NCBI GenBank assembly: GCA_040398465.1
Contig: JBBAUA010000014.1
Span: forward strand, 9,567-73,566
Length of the DNA: 64,000 nt
DNA from: UBA7672 sp040398465
GTDB lineage: Bacteria; Pseudomonadota; Alphaproteobacteria; Caulobacterales; Hyphomonadaceae
Direction: 5' to 3'
A program made the position numbers and the translations under genes. This document shows, in pieces, positions 43,327 through 52,014 of the stretch. Below the pieces are notes generated by a model. That model ran no database searches. It worked only from the letters and a program-made list of their open reading frames with translations, and was not told the DNA's origin. How positions within the stretch are numbered: position 1 is the stretch's first letter; every line of letters begins with the position of its first letter.

Positions 43327-45195
43327 ATGCCCGCTTACCGTTCACGCACCACCACCTTTGGCCGCAACATGGCCGGCGCCCGCGCCCTCTGGCGCGCGAC
43401 CGGCATGAAGGATGGCGACTTTTCCAAGCCGATCATCGCGGTCGTGAACTCGTTCACGCAGTTCGTGCCCGGCCACGTCCACCTCAAGGACATGGGCCAG
43501 CTGGTCGCGCGCGAGATCGAGGCTGCCGGCGGCGTCGCGAAGGAGTTCAATACCATCGCGGTCGATGACGGCATCGCGATGGGCCATGGAGGCATGCTCT
43601 ACTCGTTGCCCAGCCGCGACCTGATCGCTGACTCGGTCGAGTACATGGTCAACGCCCACTGCGCCGATGCGATGGTGTGCATTTCGAATTGCGACAAGAT
43701 CACGCCAGGCATGCTCAATGCGGCGATGCGTCTGAACATTCCCGCCGTGTTCGTCTCCGGCGGGCCGATGGAAGCGGGCAAGGTCGTCTGGAAGGACGCC
43801 AAGACCGGCGTCAGCAAGGAACACAAGCTCGACCTGATCGATGCGATGATGCAGGCGGGCGATGATCGCATCTCGGACGAACAGGTCGCAGCCGTGGAAG
43901 CCGAAGCCTGCCCGACATGCGGCTCATGCTCCGGCATGTTCACCGCCAACTCGATGAACTGCCTCACCGAAGCACTTGGCCTCTCGCTGCCGGGCAATGG
44001 CACGGTCGTCGCGACGCACAAGGATCGCGAGCGCCTGTTCAAGCGCGCGGGCCGCCTGATCGTCGACATCTCGAAGCGCTATTACGAGAAGGACGACGCC
44101 AGCGTCCTGCCGCGCAACGTCGCCAGCAAGCACGCCTTCGAGAACGCCATGGCGCTCGACGTGGCCATGGGCGGCTCAACCAATACTGTCCTGCACGTCC
44201 TCGCAGCGGCGCAGGAGGGCGGCATCGATTTCACGATGGACGATATCGACCGCATTTCGCGCATCACGCCGTGCATCTGCAAGGTCGCGCCGGCAGTCTC
44301 GAATGTTCACGTCGAGGACGTGCATCGCGCCGGCGGCATCATGAGCATTCTCGGCGAACTCGCACGCGGCGGCCTGCTCAACACCGAGACCAGCACGGTG
44401 CACGCGCCGACGCTGGGCCACGCAATCGCCTACTGGGACATCTGCCAGTCGAACGACGAAGATGTCGAGACCTTCTTCAAGGCTGCGCCCGGCGGCGTGC
44501 GCACAACAGTCGCCTTCAGCCAGGAAAAGCGCTGGCCCGAGCTCGACCGCGACCGCGCCAAGGGCGTCATCCGCTCGACGGAGAGCGCCTTCACCAAGGA
44601 TGGCGGCCTCGCCGTGCTCTACGGCAACATCGCCGAGAAGGGCTGCATCGTGAAGACAGCCGGCGTCGATGAAGAGATCTGGAAATTCAACGGCACAGCC
44701 CGCGTCTTCGAAAGCCAGGACGAGGCGGCAGCTGCAATCCTCAACAACAAGATCGTCGCGGGCGACGTTGTGGTCATCCGCTATGAGGGCCCCAAGGGCG
44801 GGCCGGGCATGCAGGAAATGCTGTACCCGACCACCTACCTCAAATCCCGCGGACTCGGCAAAGTGTGCGCGCTACTCACGGATGGCCGCTTCTCCGGCGG
44901 CACGTCTGGCCTCTCCATCGGCCACGCCTCGCCTGAAGCGGCGGCCGGCGGCCTGATCGCGCTGGTCCAAGAGGGCGACCCGATCGAGATTGATATTCCA
45001 AACCGCTCCATCCGGCTCGCTGTTCCCGAAGACGTCATCGGCCACCGCCGCCGCGCCGAAGAAGCGCGCGGTAGGGACGCCTATACCCCGCACAACCGCA
45101 AGCGCGTCGTCTCGGCGGCACTGCAGGCCTACGCCGCGCTGGTGACATCCGCGGACACTGGCGCGGTGCGCGATCTGGGGCAGATCCGGAAATAG
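43327..45195 (+). CDS. ilvD: Dihydroxy-acid dehydratase
   Basis: 622 residues. Removes water from dihydroxy-acids in the isoleucine, valine and pantothenate pathways. An iron-sulfur cluster is held by cysteines in CISNCDKITPGML and ACPTCGSCSGMFTANSMNC; FVPGHVHLKDMGQLV and GRFSGGTSGLSIGHASPEA are the substrate and magnesium region. Length and landmarks match the biosynthetic enzyme rather than the related 6-phosphogluconate or sugar-acid dehydratases. The ATG at 43327 follows a 69-base gap after the toxin gene. Confidence 0.96.
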   Translation: MPAYRSRTTTFGRNMAGARALWRATGMKDGDFSKPIIAVVNSFTQFVPGHVHLKDMGQLVAREIEAAGGVAKEFNTIAVDDGIAMGHGGMLYSLPSRDLIADSVEYMVNAHCADAMVCISNCDKITPGMLNAAMRLNIPAVFVSGGPMEAGKVVWKDAKTGVSKEHKLDLIDAMMQAGDDRISDEQVAAVEAEACPTCGSCSGMFTANSMNCLTEALGLSLPGNGTVVATHKDRERLFKRAGRLIVDISKRYYEKDDASVLPRNVASKHAFENAMALDVAMGGSTNTVLHVLAAAQEGGIDFTMDDIDRISRITPCICKVAPAVSNVHVEDVHRAGGIMSILGELARGGLLNTETSTVHAPTLGHAIAYWDICQSNDEDVETFFKAAPGGVRTTVAFSQEKRWPELDRDRAKGVIRSTESAFTKDGGLAVLYGNIAEKGCIVKTAGVDEEIWKFNGTARVFESQDEAAAAILNNKIVAGDVVVIRYEGPKGGPGMQEMLYPTTYLKSRGLGKVCALLTDGRFSGGTSGLSIGHASPEAAAGGLIALVQEGDPIEIDIPNRSIRLAVPEDVIGHRRRAEEARGRDAYTPHNRKRVVSAALQAYAALVTSADTGAVRDLGQIRK

Positions 45196-45268
45196 GCTGC
45201 GGCTCTAAGCCGGCTTTCACCTGTCTTCCGACTCGGTCACGCTTCCCCGCGAGGTCAGGGCCACGTCC

Positions 45269-45592
45269 ATGCAACCGGCTGAGCGCATCGTCATCAAGGG
45301 CGACCAGATCGGCGTCGAGCGGAAGCGCAAGCCGCTGTGGCGCTGCACCCTGTCCGAGATTGTACGCATCGACGCCTACAAGCGCGATCAGGGCGCTGTC
45401 GATCTCATCTGCTTCGACATCTGGTACGAGACCGACGGGGAGTGGATGGTCACAGCCCACGAAGACCTCGAGGGCTGGGAACACCTCACTGCATGCCTGC
45501 GTGACTTGCCAGGTTTCGACGGCGACTGGTTCGCCAAGGTCTCGCAGCCCCCATTCGCCGAATGCCGGACCCTCGTGTATGTAAGGCGGTGA
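45269..45592 (+). CDS. Protein of unknown function
   Basis: 107 residues; ATG at 45269. The sequence RIVIKGDQIGVERKRKPLW, then DLICFDIWYETDGEWMVTAH, has the alternation of a small beta-rich soluble protein with many aromatics. No signal peptide, membrane helix or known motif. It precedes the DUF3137 gene by 21 bases on the same strand, so the two are probably cotranscribed. Confidence 0.6.
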   Translation: MQPAERIVIKGDQIGVERKRKPLWRCTLSEIVRIDAYKRDQGAVDLICFDIWYETDGEWMVTAHEDLEGWEHLTACLRDLPGFDGDWFAKVSQPPFAECRTLVYVRR

Positions 45593-45613
45593 GGGAAACG
45601 ACTCGGGGCGGAC

Positions 45614-46639
45614 ATGGCCGAAAAACGCGAAATCCTGTCGCTGAGCGAGGCCATGGAAGGCCTGCCGAAGGATTTCGCCTTCTTCGCGGACCGCTTCACC
45701 GGCACGATCCAGCCCGCACTCGCCGGCCGGGAAGCCGACCGGGTCAAGGCGGTCCAGCGGCAATGGAATTTCATCGTGATCGGCGTCATGCTTGGCATCG
45801 CCATCTTCGCCGGCTTCACCTTCCTGATGCCGGAAGACGGCATGATGTTCGGCGGCTTCATCGGCGTGTTTGCCGGCATCGGCTTGGGCGCCTGGGGCTC
45901 GATGGCGCTCAACAAGCTGGGCAAGGAAACCAAGCTCATGCTGGTCGAGCCCGTCGCGCAGGAATTCGACATCGACTATCAGGTCGCCCCCGGTCGCCCC
46001 GACGACATCGCCATGTTCCGCTCGCTGGACCTTGTCCCCGGCTGGGACCGCGAGAAGTTCGAGGACCGTCTCACCGGCAAGCGCAACGACACTCCGTTCG
46101 AATTCTTCGAGGCGCATCTTGAAGAGAAGCGGACAACCACAGACGGCAAGGGCCGCACGCGCACCACGTGGGTGACTGTGTTCAAGGGCCAGTGCCTCGT
46201 CGCCAACTTCCACAAGCAGTTCAACGGCGTCACCAAGGTCTATCGCGACGCCGGCGCGCTCAACTTCTTCAAGAAGCTCGGCCAGATGGGCAAGGGCCAG
46301 CGCGTGAAGCTGGAAGACCCCGTCTTCGAGAAGGCGTTCGAAGTCTATTCGACCGACCAGATCGAAGCGCGCTTCATCCTGACGCCCGATTTCATGGAGC
46401 GCCTGATCGGCCTCGAGCGCACCTTCAAGGGCAGGCAGGTGCGCTGCGCCTTCTCCGGCGGCTGCATGTTCCTCGCCTGCGAGGGCAAAAACCTGCTCGA
46501 GCCCGGCTCCATGCACCGCAAGATGGACGATCTCGGCCGCGTCCGCGAAATCCTGCAGGACTTCGCGGCGATCTTCCTGCTCATCGACGCCATGAGCCAG
46601 CGTCTCACGCCGGATGCCTTGAGGGATGCAGAGCCCTAG
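45614..46639 (+). CDS. DUF3137 membrane protein
   Basis: 341 residues. Two close membrane segments, FIVIGVMLGIAIFAGFTFLM and MMFGGFIGVFAGIGLGAWGS, near residues 55-95, then a cytoplasmic part with YQVAPGRPDD, FEFFEAHLEEKRTTTDGKGR and TTWVTVFKGQCLVANFHKQF, the conserved core of the family. Function is unknown; the order of a short N-terminal helix, two membrane helices and a galanin-like soluble domain is the usual one. Ribosome site GGGCGGA is weak. Confidence 0.85.
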   Translation: MAEKREILSLSEAMEGLPKDFAFFADRFTGTIQPALAGREADRVKAVQRQWNFIVIGVMLGIAIFAGFTFLMPEDGMMFGGFIGVFAGIGLGAWGSMALNKLGKETKLMLVEPVAQEFDIDYQVAPGRPDDIAMFRSLDLVPGWDREKFEDRLTGKRNDTPFEFFEAHLEEKRTTTDGKGRTRTTWVTVFKGQCLVANFHKQFNGVTKVYRDAGALNFFKKLGQMGKGQRVKLEDPVFEKAFEVYSTDQIEARFILTPDFMERLIGLERTFKGRQVRCAFSGGCMFLACEGKNLLEPGSMHRKMDDLGRVREILQDFAAIFLLIDAMSQRLTPDALRDAEP

Positions 46640-46654
46640 GTTCGCGCCTCACGT

Positions 46655-46683
46655 GATTCCCCGCGCCACAGCGGGCGGGAATC
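46655..46683 (+). terminator. Imperfect hairpin after the DUF3137 gene
   Basis: GATTCCCCGC and GCGGGCGGGAATC can pair with a small bulge around GCCACA. No T-run, so its ability to terminate is doubtful; it sits 15 bases after the stop codon. Confidence 0.3.
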
Positions 46684-46723
46684 GCGATAACCCGAACAGA
46701 CAGCCAAACCGACCGGGACCAAG

Positions 46724-47290
46724 ATGGCCAAGAAACCCTTCTTCGAACGCGCGCTTGAGGGCGGGCTGTTCTCTTCGCGCTGGCTCATGGCGCCCTTCTA
46801 TGTCGGCCTCGTCGCCGCCCTGATTGCGCTGATGGTCGTGTTCTTCCAGGAACTCATCCATCAGATCCCCATGTTGTGGACGTTCGATCCGGTCACCCAC
46901 GTCTATGCAATGACCGCCAATGACGCGATCATGCTGGCCCTGTCGCTGATCGACCTGTCGTTGGCCGCCAACCTCGTGCTGATCGTGATGTTTTCGGGCT
47001 ACGAGAACTTTGTGTCCAAGTTCGACGTGGGCGACCACGAGGACCGCCCGGACTGGATGGGCACCGTCGATTTCTCCGCCCTGAAGCTGAAACTCGTTGC
47101 CTCTATCGTCGCCATTTCAGGTATCGCGCTGCTGAAAAGCTTCCTCGACCTCGGAGCCGAGGGCAAAGACCTTACGCCCTCTGATGAGAAGTCGCTGATG
47201 TGGCAGGTGATCGTGCACCTGACCTTCGTCATCTCCGGCGTGCTGCTGGCCTTCATGGACTGGCTGACCGGCCACCAGAAGGCGCACTGA
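46724..47290 (+). CDS. UPF0114 family membrane protein (YqhA-like)
   Basis: 188 residues. Family marks: ERALEGGLFSSRWLMAPFYVG at the start, LALSLIDLSLAANLVLIVMFSGYENFVS in the middle (read as two stretches) and LMWQVIVHLTFVISGVLLA at the end. Four membrane helices. The role is not known. Ends 22 bases before a terminator hairpin that serves the opposite strand. Confidence 0.9.
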   Translation: MAKKPFFERALEGGLFSSRWLMAPFYVGLVAALIALMVVFFQELIHQIPMLWTFDPVTHVYAMTANDAIMLALSLIDLSLAANLVLIVMFSGYENFVSKFDVGDHEDRPDWMGTVDFSALKLKLVASIVAISGIALLKSFLDLGAEGKDLTPSDEKSLMWQVIVHLTFVISGVLLAFMDWLTGHQKAH

Positions 47291-47300
47291 TCCTCGATAC

Positions 47301-47339
47301 CGCAAAAGAAAAGTCCCCGCTGGCTGAGCCGGCGGGGAC
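47301..47339 (-). terminator. Terminator for the TIR operon
   Basis: GTCCCCGC / GCGGGGAC with further pairing inward (11 pairs including one wobble) and a CTGAG loop, 47313-47339. On the minus strand it is followed by TTTTCTTTTGCGG, so it ends the TIR-gene transcript about 130 bases after its stop. The other side is not T-rich. Confidence 0.8.
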
Positions 47340-47466
47340 CAAAGGGTGATTCTCGGGGGAGAGAATGGTCCTGCTTACGCAGCCCAGGGGGCGCTGGATC
47401 GTTCGGAAAGCGGCAATGCGGGGAAATTTTGCGGCGGGATTGGGGCAGGCGCAAAAATCCTTGCGG

Positions 47467-48525
47467 TCAGCAAGGCGACCAGACGTCCCGTGTACCAGTC
47501 GTTGCGTTCTGCACGACCAGGTTGAAATTCCGCGCATCCGACGTCGCGACATACTCCGGCGTCAGCACATATTGATGCCCGGACGCTCCTTGCGGCTCGA
47601 GAACACGCGTTCGGATTTCTTGTCCCGTTTCGGTGTCGATCTGGTGGACATAGCGGCTGTCCGGGTTGTCCGCCGTCGTGAACACAAGACGTCCGTCCTC
47701 GCGTGTCACATTCTGCCCCAGCTCGCACGCGAGCCCGTCCCAGTTCCATCGGCCCACGATACGCGTCGCGAACCCCGCATCGCTGCCGCCGAGAACCGGC
47801 GCCGCCGGAATCGGCTGGGCGCCGTTGGCGCACACGCCACCAACCGCCGTCGATCCGTCAAGGCATGAGACGGAAGGCGCCGTCAGCACCCGAGTCGGAT
47901 CGAAGGCCGGACCAATCGTCGGGCATTCGCCTGTCCCGCTTATGCGCGGCAGGCCATTGGCGCACGGCAGGCTGGCCAGCCCCGGCGATACGGGCGACGT
48001 CTTCGGCGAATAGATCCACTGCGTCAGCCCGGTCGCCGCCGCGACCAGCACGACGCCTACCGCGACGCCCACCCAGTTGATCCTACGCTGCGGCTGGCTG
48101 CTGGCCGTCTGGATCGCGCCCGGCGTCCGCTTGCCGACACGGTTCTCGACCTCTGCGACCAGCCGCGCGAGTCCCGCGCTGTCCGGATTGCGCCAGTCGG
48201 TCATATTGGTTGCCTGCACGACATAAAGCCCCATCGGCAGGTCTTCCGCCTCGATGGAATCGATCATCGCCGGCAGCAGCTTCTTCGCCTTGCGCGCCAC
48301 CAGCGCCTCGTGGCGGACATTGTCGCTCTTCACGCTGTCGCGCGACCACAGCACGATCGCCACCTTGCAGTTGGCGAGCTTGGAGCGGATCCAGGTATCC
48401 CAGTCCTGCCCCGGCGGCGTCGCCTGGTCCCAGAACACGTCGATGCCGCGTGCGGTTAGCGCCTCCTGCACGCGCTCCGCCGCTGCGCGGTCCCGGCTCG
48501 AATATGAGAGGAAGACGTCAGCCAT
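47467..48525 (-). CDS. Membrane-anchored TIR-domain protein
   Basis: 352 residues. Residues 1-130 form a TIR domain: MADVFLSYSSRDRAAAERVQ, ALTARGIDVFWDQ, and VAIVLWSRDSVKSDNVRHEA, in which the Glu after SxxSxxVxx is where NAD-cleaving TIRs keep their catalytic Glu. One membrane helix (VGVAVGVVLVAAATGLTQWI) near 153-172 is followed by about 180 residues outside the cytoplasm with eight or so cysteines (GECPTIG, VSCLDGS, VCANG, ACELG, WSPC) that could form disulfides. The ribosome site overlaps the xthA stop. An NADase triggered by an envelope signal is plausible. Confidence 0.85.
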   Translation of the reverse strand: MADVFLSYSSRDRAAAERVQEALTARGIDVFWDQATPPGQDWDTWIRSKLANCKVAIVLWSRDSVKSDNVRHEALVARKAKKLLPAMIDSIEAEDLPMGLYVVQATNMTDWRNPDSAGLARLVAEVENRVGKRTPGAIQTASSQPQRRINWVGVAVGVVLVAAATGLTQWIYSPKTSPVSPGLASLPCANGLPRISGTGECPTIGPAFDPTRVLTAPSVSCLDGSTAVGGVCANGAQPIPAAPVLGGSDAGFATRIVGRWNWDGLACELGQNVTREDGRLVFTTADNPDSRYVHQIDTETGQEIRTRVLEPQGASGHQYVLTPEYVATSDARNFNLVVQNATTGTRDVWSPC

Positions 48526-48534
48526 CAGTGTCCC

Positions 48535-49314
48535 TCAATCCGCAAACGTCGCCAGCACGGGCACATGGTCGGACGGCTTTTCCATCGCCCGCGCCATGCG
48601 GTGGATGGAGATCGACTTCAGCCTGTCGGCAGCCTGGGGCGAGCACATCAGGTGATCGATGCGAATGCCCCAGTCCTTCTGCCACGCGCCGGCCTGATAG
48701 TCCCAGAACGTGTATTTCTGGATGCGTCCATCGCACGCCATGAAGGCGTCGGTATAGCCCATCCACTGCAGCTCCCGGAAACGGTCGCGCGTTTGGGGCC
48801 AGGCGAGCGCATCGTCGCCCCATACCTTCGGATCCCAGCAATCCTCGTCGCGCGGGATGCAGTTGAAGTCGCCCGCCAGCACGACAGGCTCCTCCAGCGC
48901 GAGCAATTCCTTGGCCCGCGCATTCAGCCGATCCATCCACCGCAGCTTGTAGTCGTATTTCGGTCCCGGCCGCGGATTGCCGTTGGGCAGGTAGATCGTC
49001 GCAACGCGCACCGGGCGCGGCGCTTCAACCAGCACCTCAAGATACCGGCTCTGCTCGTCTTCAGCCTCGCCCGGCAGTCCACGCACCGCGTCCGAGATCG
49101 GATGCTTCGAGAGGATTGCAACGCCGTTGTACGTCTTCTGCCCATACACAGCGCAGTTGAAGCCCAGCGCCTCGATCTCGGCGCGCGGGAACTTTTCGTC
49201 GACGCACTTGATCTCCTGCAGGCACCAGACATCAGCCGGGCAGGCAGCCAGCACCTCCAGCACGGTCGGCAACCGCGCATTCACCGAGTTGACGTTCCAC
49301 GTCGCGATTCTCAT
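48535..49314 (-). CDS. xthA: Exodeoxyribonuclease III
   Basis: 259 residues from the ATG at 49312-49314; the open frame continues upstream without homology. AP endonuclease and 3'-exonuclease of base-excision repair. Core motifs: MRIATWNVNSVNARL, VWCLQEIKC with the metal-binding Glu, VVLAGDFNCIPRDEDCWDP, and IRIDHLMC with SDHVPVLATF at the C-terminus carrying the catalytic Asp-His. In alphaproteobacteria xthA is often near erpA and dgt; here it is 4 kb away with unrelated genes between. Confidence 0.95.
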   Translation of the reverse strand: MRIATWNVNSVNARLPTVLEVLAACPADVWCLQEIKCVDEKFPRAEIEALGFNCAVYGQKTYNGVAILSKHPISDAVRGLPGEAEDEQSRYLEVLVEAPRPVRVATIYLPNGNPRPGPKYDYKLRWMDRLNARAKELLALEEPVVLAGDFNCIPRDEDCWDPKVWGDDALAWPQTRDRFRELQWMGYTDAFMACDGRIQKYTFWDYQAGAWQKDWGIRIDHLMCSPQAADRLKSISIHRMARAMEKPSDHVPVLATFAD

Positions 49315-49318
49315 TGCG

Positions 49319-49708
49319 TCATTCCACCTCGAACCGGACAGGCAGCCGCACCGCCACGCCGGGCGCGACACCCGGATAGTCCTCCCGCACGACAAACAGA
49401 CGCGACACCTGCAGAGCGGCGGGCCCGAAACCGTAACCCGGCGTGCTCTCTGTTCCCTCGACACAGTCGAGCGCGCGCGTCGCGTTCACGGTGCAGTTCA
49501 GGTAGGCGACGCCTTCGACCGCCTCACTCAGGGCCTTCGCCGGATACACATTCAGGATGTCCTGCGCAGTCGGCGCCCGCTCGGCCCATGCCGGTGTCAG
49601 GACCGTGCTCGATGGTTCCGGCGGCGTCCACGCGCGCACGTTCTCCACCGCAGCGGTTTCACAACCGCTCGCCAGCAAAGCCGCCACTGCGATCAGCCCT
49701 CGATGCAT
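49319..49708 (-). CDS. Lipoprotein with TonB C-terminal-like domain
   Basis: 129 residues from the ATG at 49706-49708. Lipoprotein signal (GLIAVAALLASGCETA). After a short Pro-rich stretch the rest (VYPAKALSEAVEGVAYLNCT, ALDCVEGTESTPGYGFGPAA, then VAPGVAVRLPVRFEVE) follows the pattern of the TonB energy-transducer C-terminal domain, though no membrane-spanning N-terminal helix or Pro-rich bridge is present. It stops 4 bases before xthA, heading the operon with xthA and the TIR gene. Confidence 0.7.
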   Translation of the reverse strand: MHRGLIAVAALLASGCETAAVENVRAWTPPEPSSTVLTPAWAERAPTAQDILNVYPAKALSEAVEGVAYLNCTVNATRALDCVEGTESTPGYGFGPAALQVSRLFVVREDYPGVAPGVAVRLPVRFEVE

Positions 49709-49852
49709 TCCGGCGTCCCTCTCCACAAGCGCACCTTGATAGCCAGATCCGGGGGAAACGAAAGCGCTTGCCTGACGGCGAGTCAAAGATTACAACTGTA
49801 ATACGCGCTCCGGTCGGTAAGGGGCGCCAGACATCACATCGAGGAGGCTGTC

Positions 49853-50263
49853 ATGGCCATGAATGTGGGCGACGCCCGCGAAGGCGAACCTGTGTCCGAA
49901 ATCAACACCACGCCGCTGATCGACGTGATGCTCGTCCTGCTCATCATGATGATCGTCACGCTGCCGCCGCAGCGCCACGCCGTGAAGCTCGAGACGCCCC
50001 TTCCGTGTCCCGACTGCATCCTTCCTGATCATCAACTGAGGCCAGTCACCATCTCGGTCGCGTTCGATGGCGGCATAAGCTGGAACGGCGAGCCGGTTCA
50101 GCGCGAGGAACTCCGCCAACGCCTCGCCGCCGAAGCCCGCAAGTCGATGCCGGCCGAAATCCACATTCGTCCGGATGGCGGGGCAGCCTATGGCAAGGTG
50201 GCCCACGTGATGGCCGCCGCGCAGCGTGAAGGCATCCGCAAGATGGGCGTGGTTGGCGGCTAG
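49853..50263 (+). CDS. ExbD/TolR family biopolymer transporter
   Basis: 136 residues; ATG at 49853 with AGGAGG seven bases upstream. Short cytoplasmic start (SEINTTPLIDVMLVLLIMMI) containing the single helix with the proton-path Asp, then a periplasmic domain ending AAYGKVAHVMAAAQREGIRK. Works with ExbB/TolQ to power TonB or Tol. No ExbB partner gene is beside it. The domain between (PLPCPDCILPDHQLRPVTIS) carries a CPDC pair unusual for the family. Its TAG overlaps the TAG of the convergent dioxygenase gene in the repaired sequence. Confidence 0.9.
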   Translation: MAMNVGDAREGEPVSEINTTPLIDVMLVLLIMMIVTLPPQRHAVKLETPLPCPDCILPDHQLRPVTISVAFDGGISWNGEPVQREELRQRLAAEARKSMPAEIHIRPDGGAAYGKVAHVMAAAQREGIRKMGVVGG

Positions 50264-50278
50264 CGCCCCAGCGCTGTT

Positions 50279-50333
50279 CGTATCGCGCGCTCTACCGACG
50301 AAGGGCCGTGCTCAAGATCCGGACCATCGCGCC
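50279..50333. repeat. Left copy of 55-bp duplicated gap flank
   Basis: 55 bases, from CGTATCGCGCGC to CCATCGCGCC, identical to 50434-50488. Copies end exactly at the N run. Equal length, full identity and perfect abutment are what an unmerged contig overlap of 55 bases would give. Confidence 0.95.
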
Positions 50334-50433
50334 NNNNNNNNNNNNNNNNNNNNNNNNNNNNNNNNNNNNNNNNNNNNNNNNNNNNNNNNNNNNNNNNNNN
50401 NNNNNNNNNNNNNNNNNNNNNNNNNNNNNNNNN
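50334..50433. other. Assembly gap (100 N)
   Basis: A run of exactly 100 N, the usual placeholder for a gap of unknown size. The flanking 55-base identity suggests the true gap length is minus 55, meaning that no sequence is missing. Confidence 0.97.
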
Positions 50434-50488
50434 CGTATCGCGCGCTCTACCGACGAAGGGCCGTGCTCAAGATCCGGACCATCGCGCC
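50434..50488. repeat. Right copy of 55-bp duplicated gap flank
   Basis: Identical to 50279-50333. It is also coding for the C-terminal part of the dioxygenase (GPSSVERAI). Confidence 0.95.
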
Positions 50489-51191
50489 AGCCAAGCCCCG
50501 GCTGTGCGAGAAATCGCGCCGTCCTGCCATGGTGGCCCTGCGCCGCATGCACGGTGAATGGATGCAGCAACCACACAGTCCCAGCCTCGCCCGTCGCCAG
50601 CGCAATCTCGCAGTCTGCGCTGCTGTCGAACCCTTCGCGCGCAAGGTCCGCCAACGAGACCCCCGCTTCGCCGTGATTCAACAACTGCCGCGCCGTCGGC
50701 ACATGCGAGCCCACCCTCACGCGTGTTGGCGCATCGTCCGGCCCGCAATCCGAGAGCAGGAACAGCATCAGCATCGACCGGCCGCGCGAGGCGAAGTTCA
50801 CGCGCCACTGGAAGTAGTCCTGCGATGAAGGATCGTCCGGCGGCGGAAAACTCGCATCGATATGCCAGCCATCGTCCCACGGCTTGTCCTTCGCAGGAAA
50901 GCGCACGACCATCGCGCCCAGCGCCGCAGGCGTCACCCACCGCCCTTCGCCCGCAAGCTGGTCCAGCACGCCATGCAGCCGTTGAGAGCCAAGCGCCTCG
51001 CGAAACGGCGGATGCCCGTACATGCCTAGCCGCATCACGGGCTGCGTCCATCCTTCCGGCCTGTTCGGCGACAGCTGCAGATCGCGCCACAGTATTTCCC
51101 GGCAAGCTGCCGCCGCTTCCCGCGAAAACGCACCTTCAACCTTCACGAGGCCGGCGTGAATGAACTGCTCGATCTCATCAGTCTGTAGCAT
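50434..51191 (-). CDS. Phytanoyl-CoA dioxygenase (PhyH) family protein, cut by assembly gap
   Basis: Fe(II)/2-oxoglutarate oxygenase. MLQTDEIEQFIHAGLVKVEG starts the protein; the metal site is WHIDASFPPP (His-x-Asp) with the distal His in LLHPFTVHAAQGHHGR and the 2-oxoglutarate-binding Arg just after (TARFLAQP). 252 codons are seen before the gap. If the two 55-bp flanks are merged, the frame continues RTALGR and stops at TAG (50262-50260), giving 258 residues, a normal length, and sharing CTAG with the exbD stop. Substrate unknown. Confidence 0.85.
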
Positions 51192-51202
51192 CGTGAGCGC
51201 GG

Positions 51203-51883
51203 TCAGAACCCCCTGAACTCCACCACCTCATGTTGCGGCGCGCGGTCGGCGTAGATGTCGTTCACCGGATTGTTCGGGTCAGGCACGCCGATCGCCATGC
51301 CCGAATAGACCATGTGGTTCTCGTCCAGCCCGAAATGCGCGTGCAGCTCCACGCGCAACCGCGCCCAGCATTCCTGCATGCACGTGCCCCAGCCGCGCTC
51401 CTCGGCGAGCAGGGCGATGGTCTGCATGTACATGCCCATGTGCGCCCACTGTCCGTGGCCCATGCGCGTGTCGATGATCATGAACAGCCCGACGGGGGCG
51501 CCGAAGAAGCGATAATTGTTGGCGAACCAGAGCATGCGCCCCGCGCGATCCTCCTTCGGGATGCCGATCTTGTCGTACATCATCTCGCCCACGCCCTTGC
51601 GCCGCTCGTTGTAGACCTGATCGATCACGGTGAGGTCGGGATAGACCGGCCTGTCGCCCGGCACCGGGCCCATCGGGTCCGACGCCAGAACGCGTTGCGC
51701 CATCGCGATGATCTCGTCTTTCGCCGCGCCCGTCACCGCGATCACCTTCCACGGCTGCAGGTTGCCGCCCGAAGGCGAGCGCTGCGCCGTCTGCAGCAGG
51801 TCGGCAAGTGCATCCTGCGGAATCGGATCGTCGAGAAACGCCCGAGTGGAAATGCGCTGTCGAACGGCTTCTGTGACTGTCAT
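51203..51883 (-). CDS. Nitroreductase family protein
   Basis: 226 residues from the ATG at 51881-51883; the frame opens at 51922. FMN-dependent NAD(P)H oxidoreductase. The opening TVTEAVRQRISTRAFLDDPI and AQRSPSGGNLQPWKVIAVTG are the FMN-binding signature, and LLAEERGWGTCMQECWARLR is near the C-terminus. Reduces nitro compounds or quinones in vitro; natural substrate unknown. Its stop is 11 bases before the dioxygenase start, so the two form a minus-strand operon. Confidence 0.92.
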   Translation of the reverse strand: MTVTEAVRQRISTRAFLDDPIPQDALADLLQTAQRSPSGGNLQPWKVIAVTGAAKDEIIAMAQRVLASDPMGPVPGDRPVYPDLTVIDQVYNERRKGVGEMMYDKIGIPKEDRAGRMLWFANNYRFFGAPVGLFMIIDTRMGHGQWAHMGMYMQTIALLAEERGWGTCMQECWARLRVELHAHFGLDENHMVYSGMAIGVPDPNNPVNDIYADRAPQHEVVEFRGF

Positions 51884-52014
51884 GCGTAAACCCCGTTTGT
51901 GCAGGCGTGGATCACGGCGCAATCATGGCCGGCAACATGACCATTTGTTCGCTTGACCCCCCTCATGGCAAGCGGCGACCTTCGCATCTGGGGTAGCGGA
52001 ATCGAGAGGGACTC

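Noticed and set aside
45035..46516. 493-codon minus-strand frame across the ilvD end and DUF3137 gene
   Set aside because: It covers two convincing plus-strand genes and shows no motif, start signal or family pattern.
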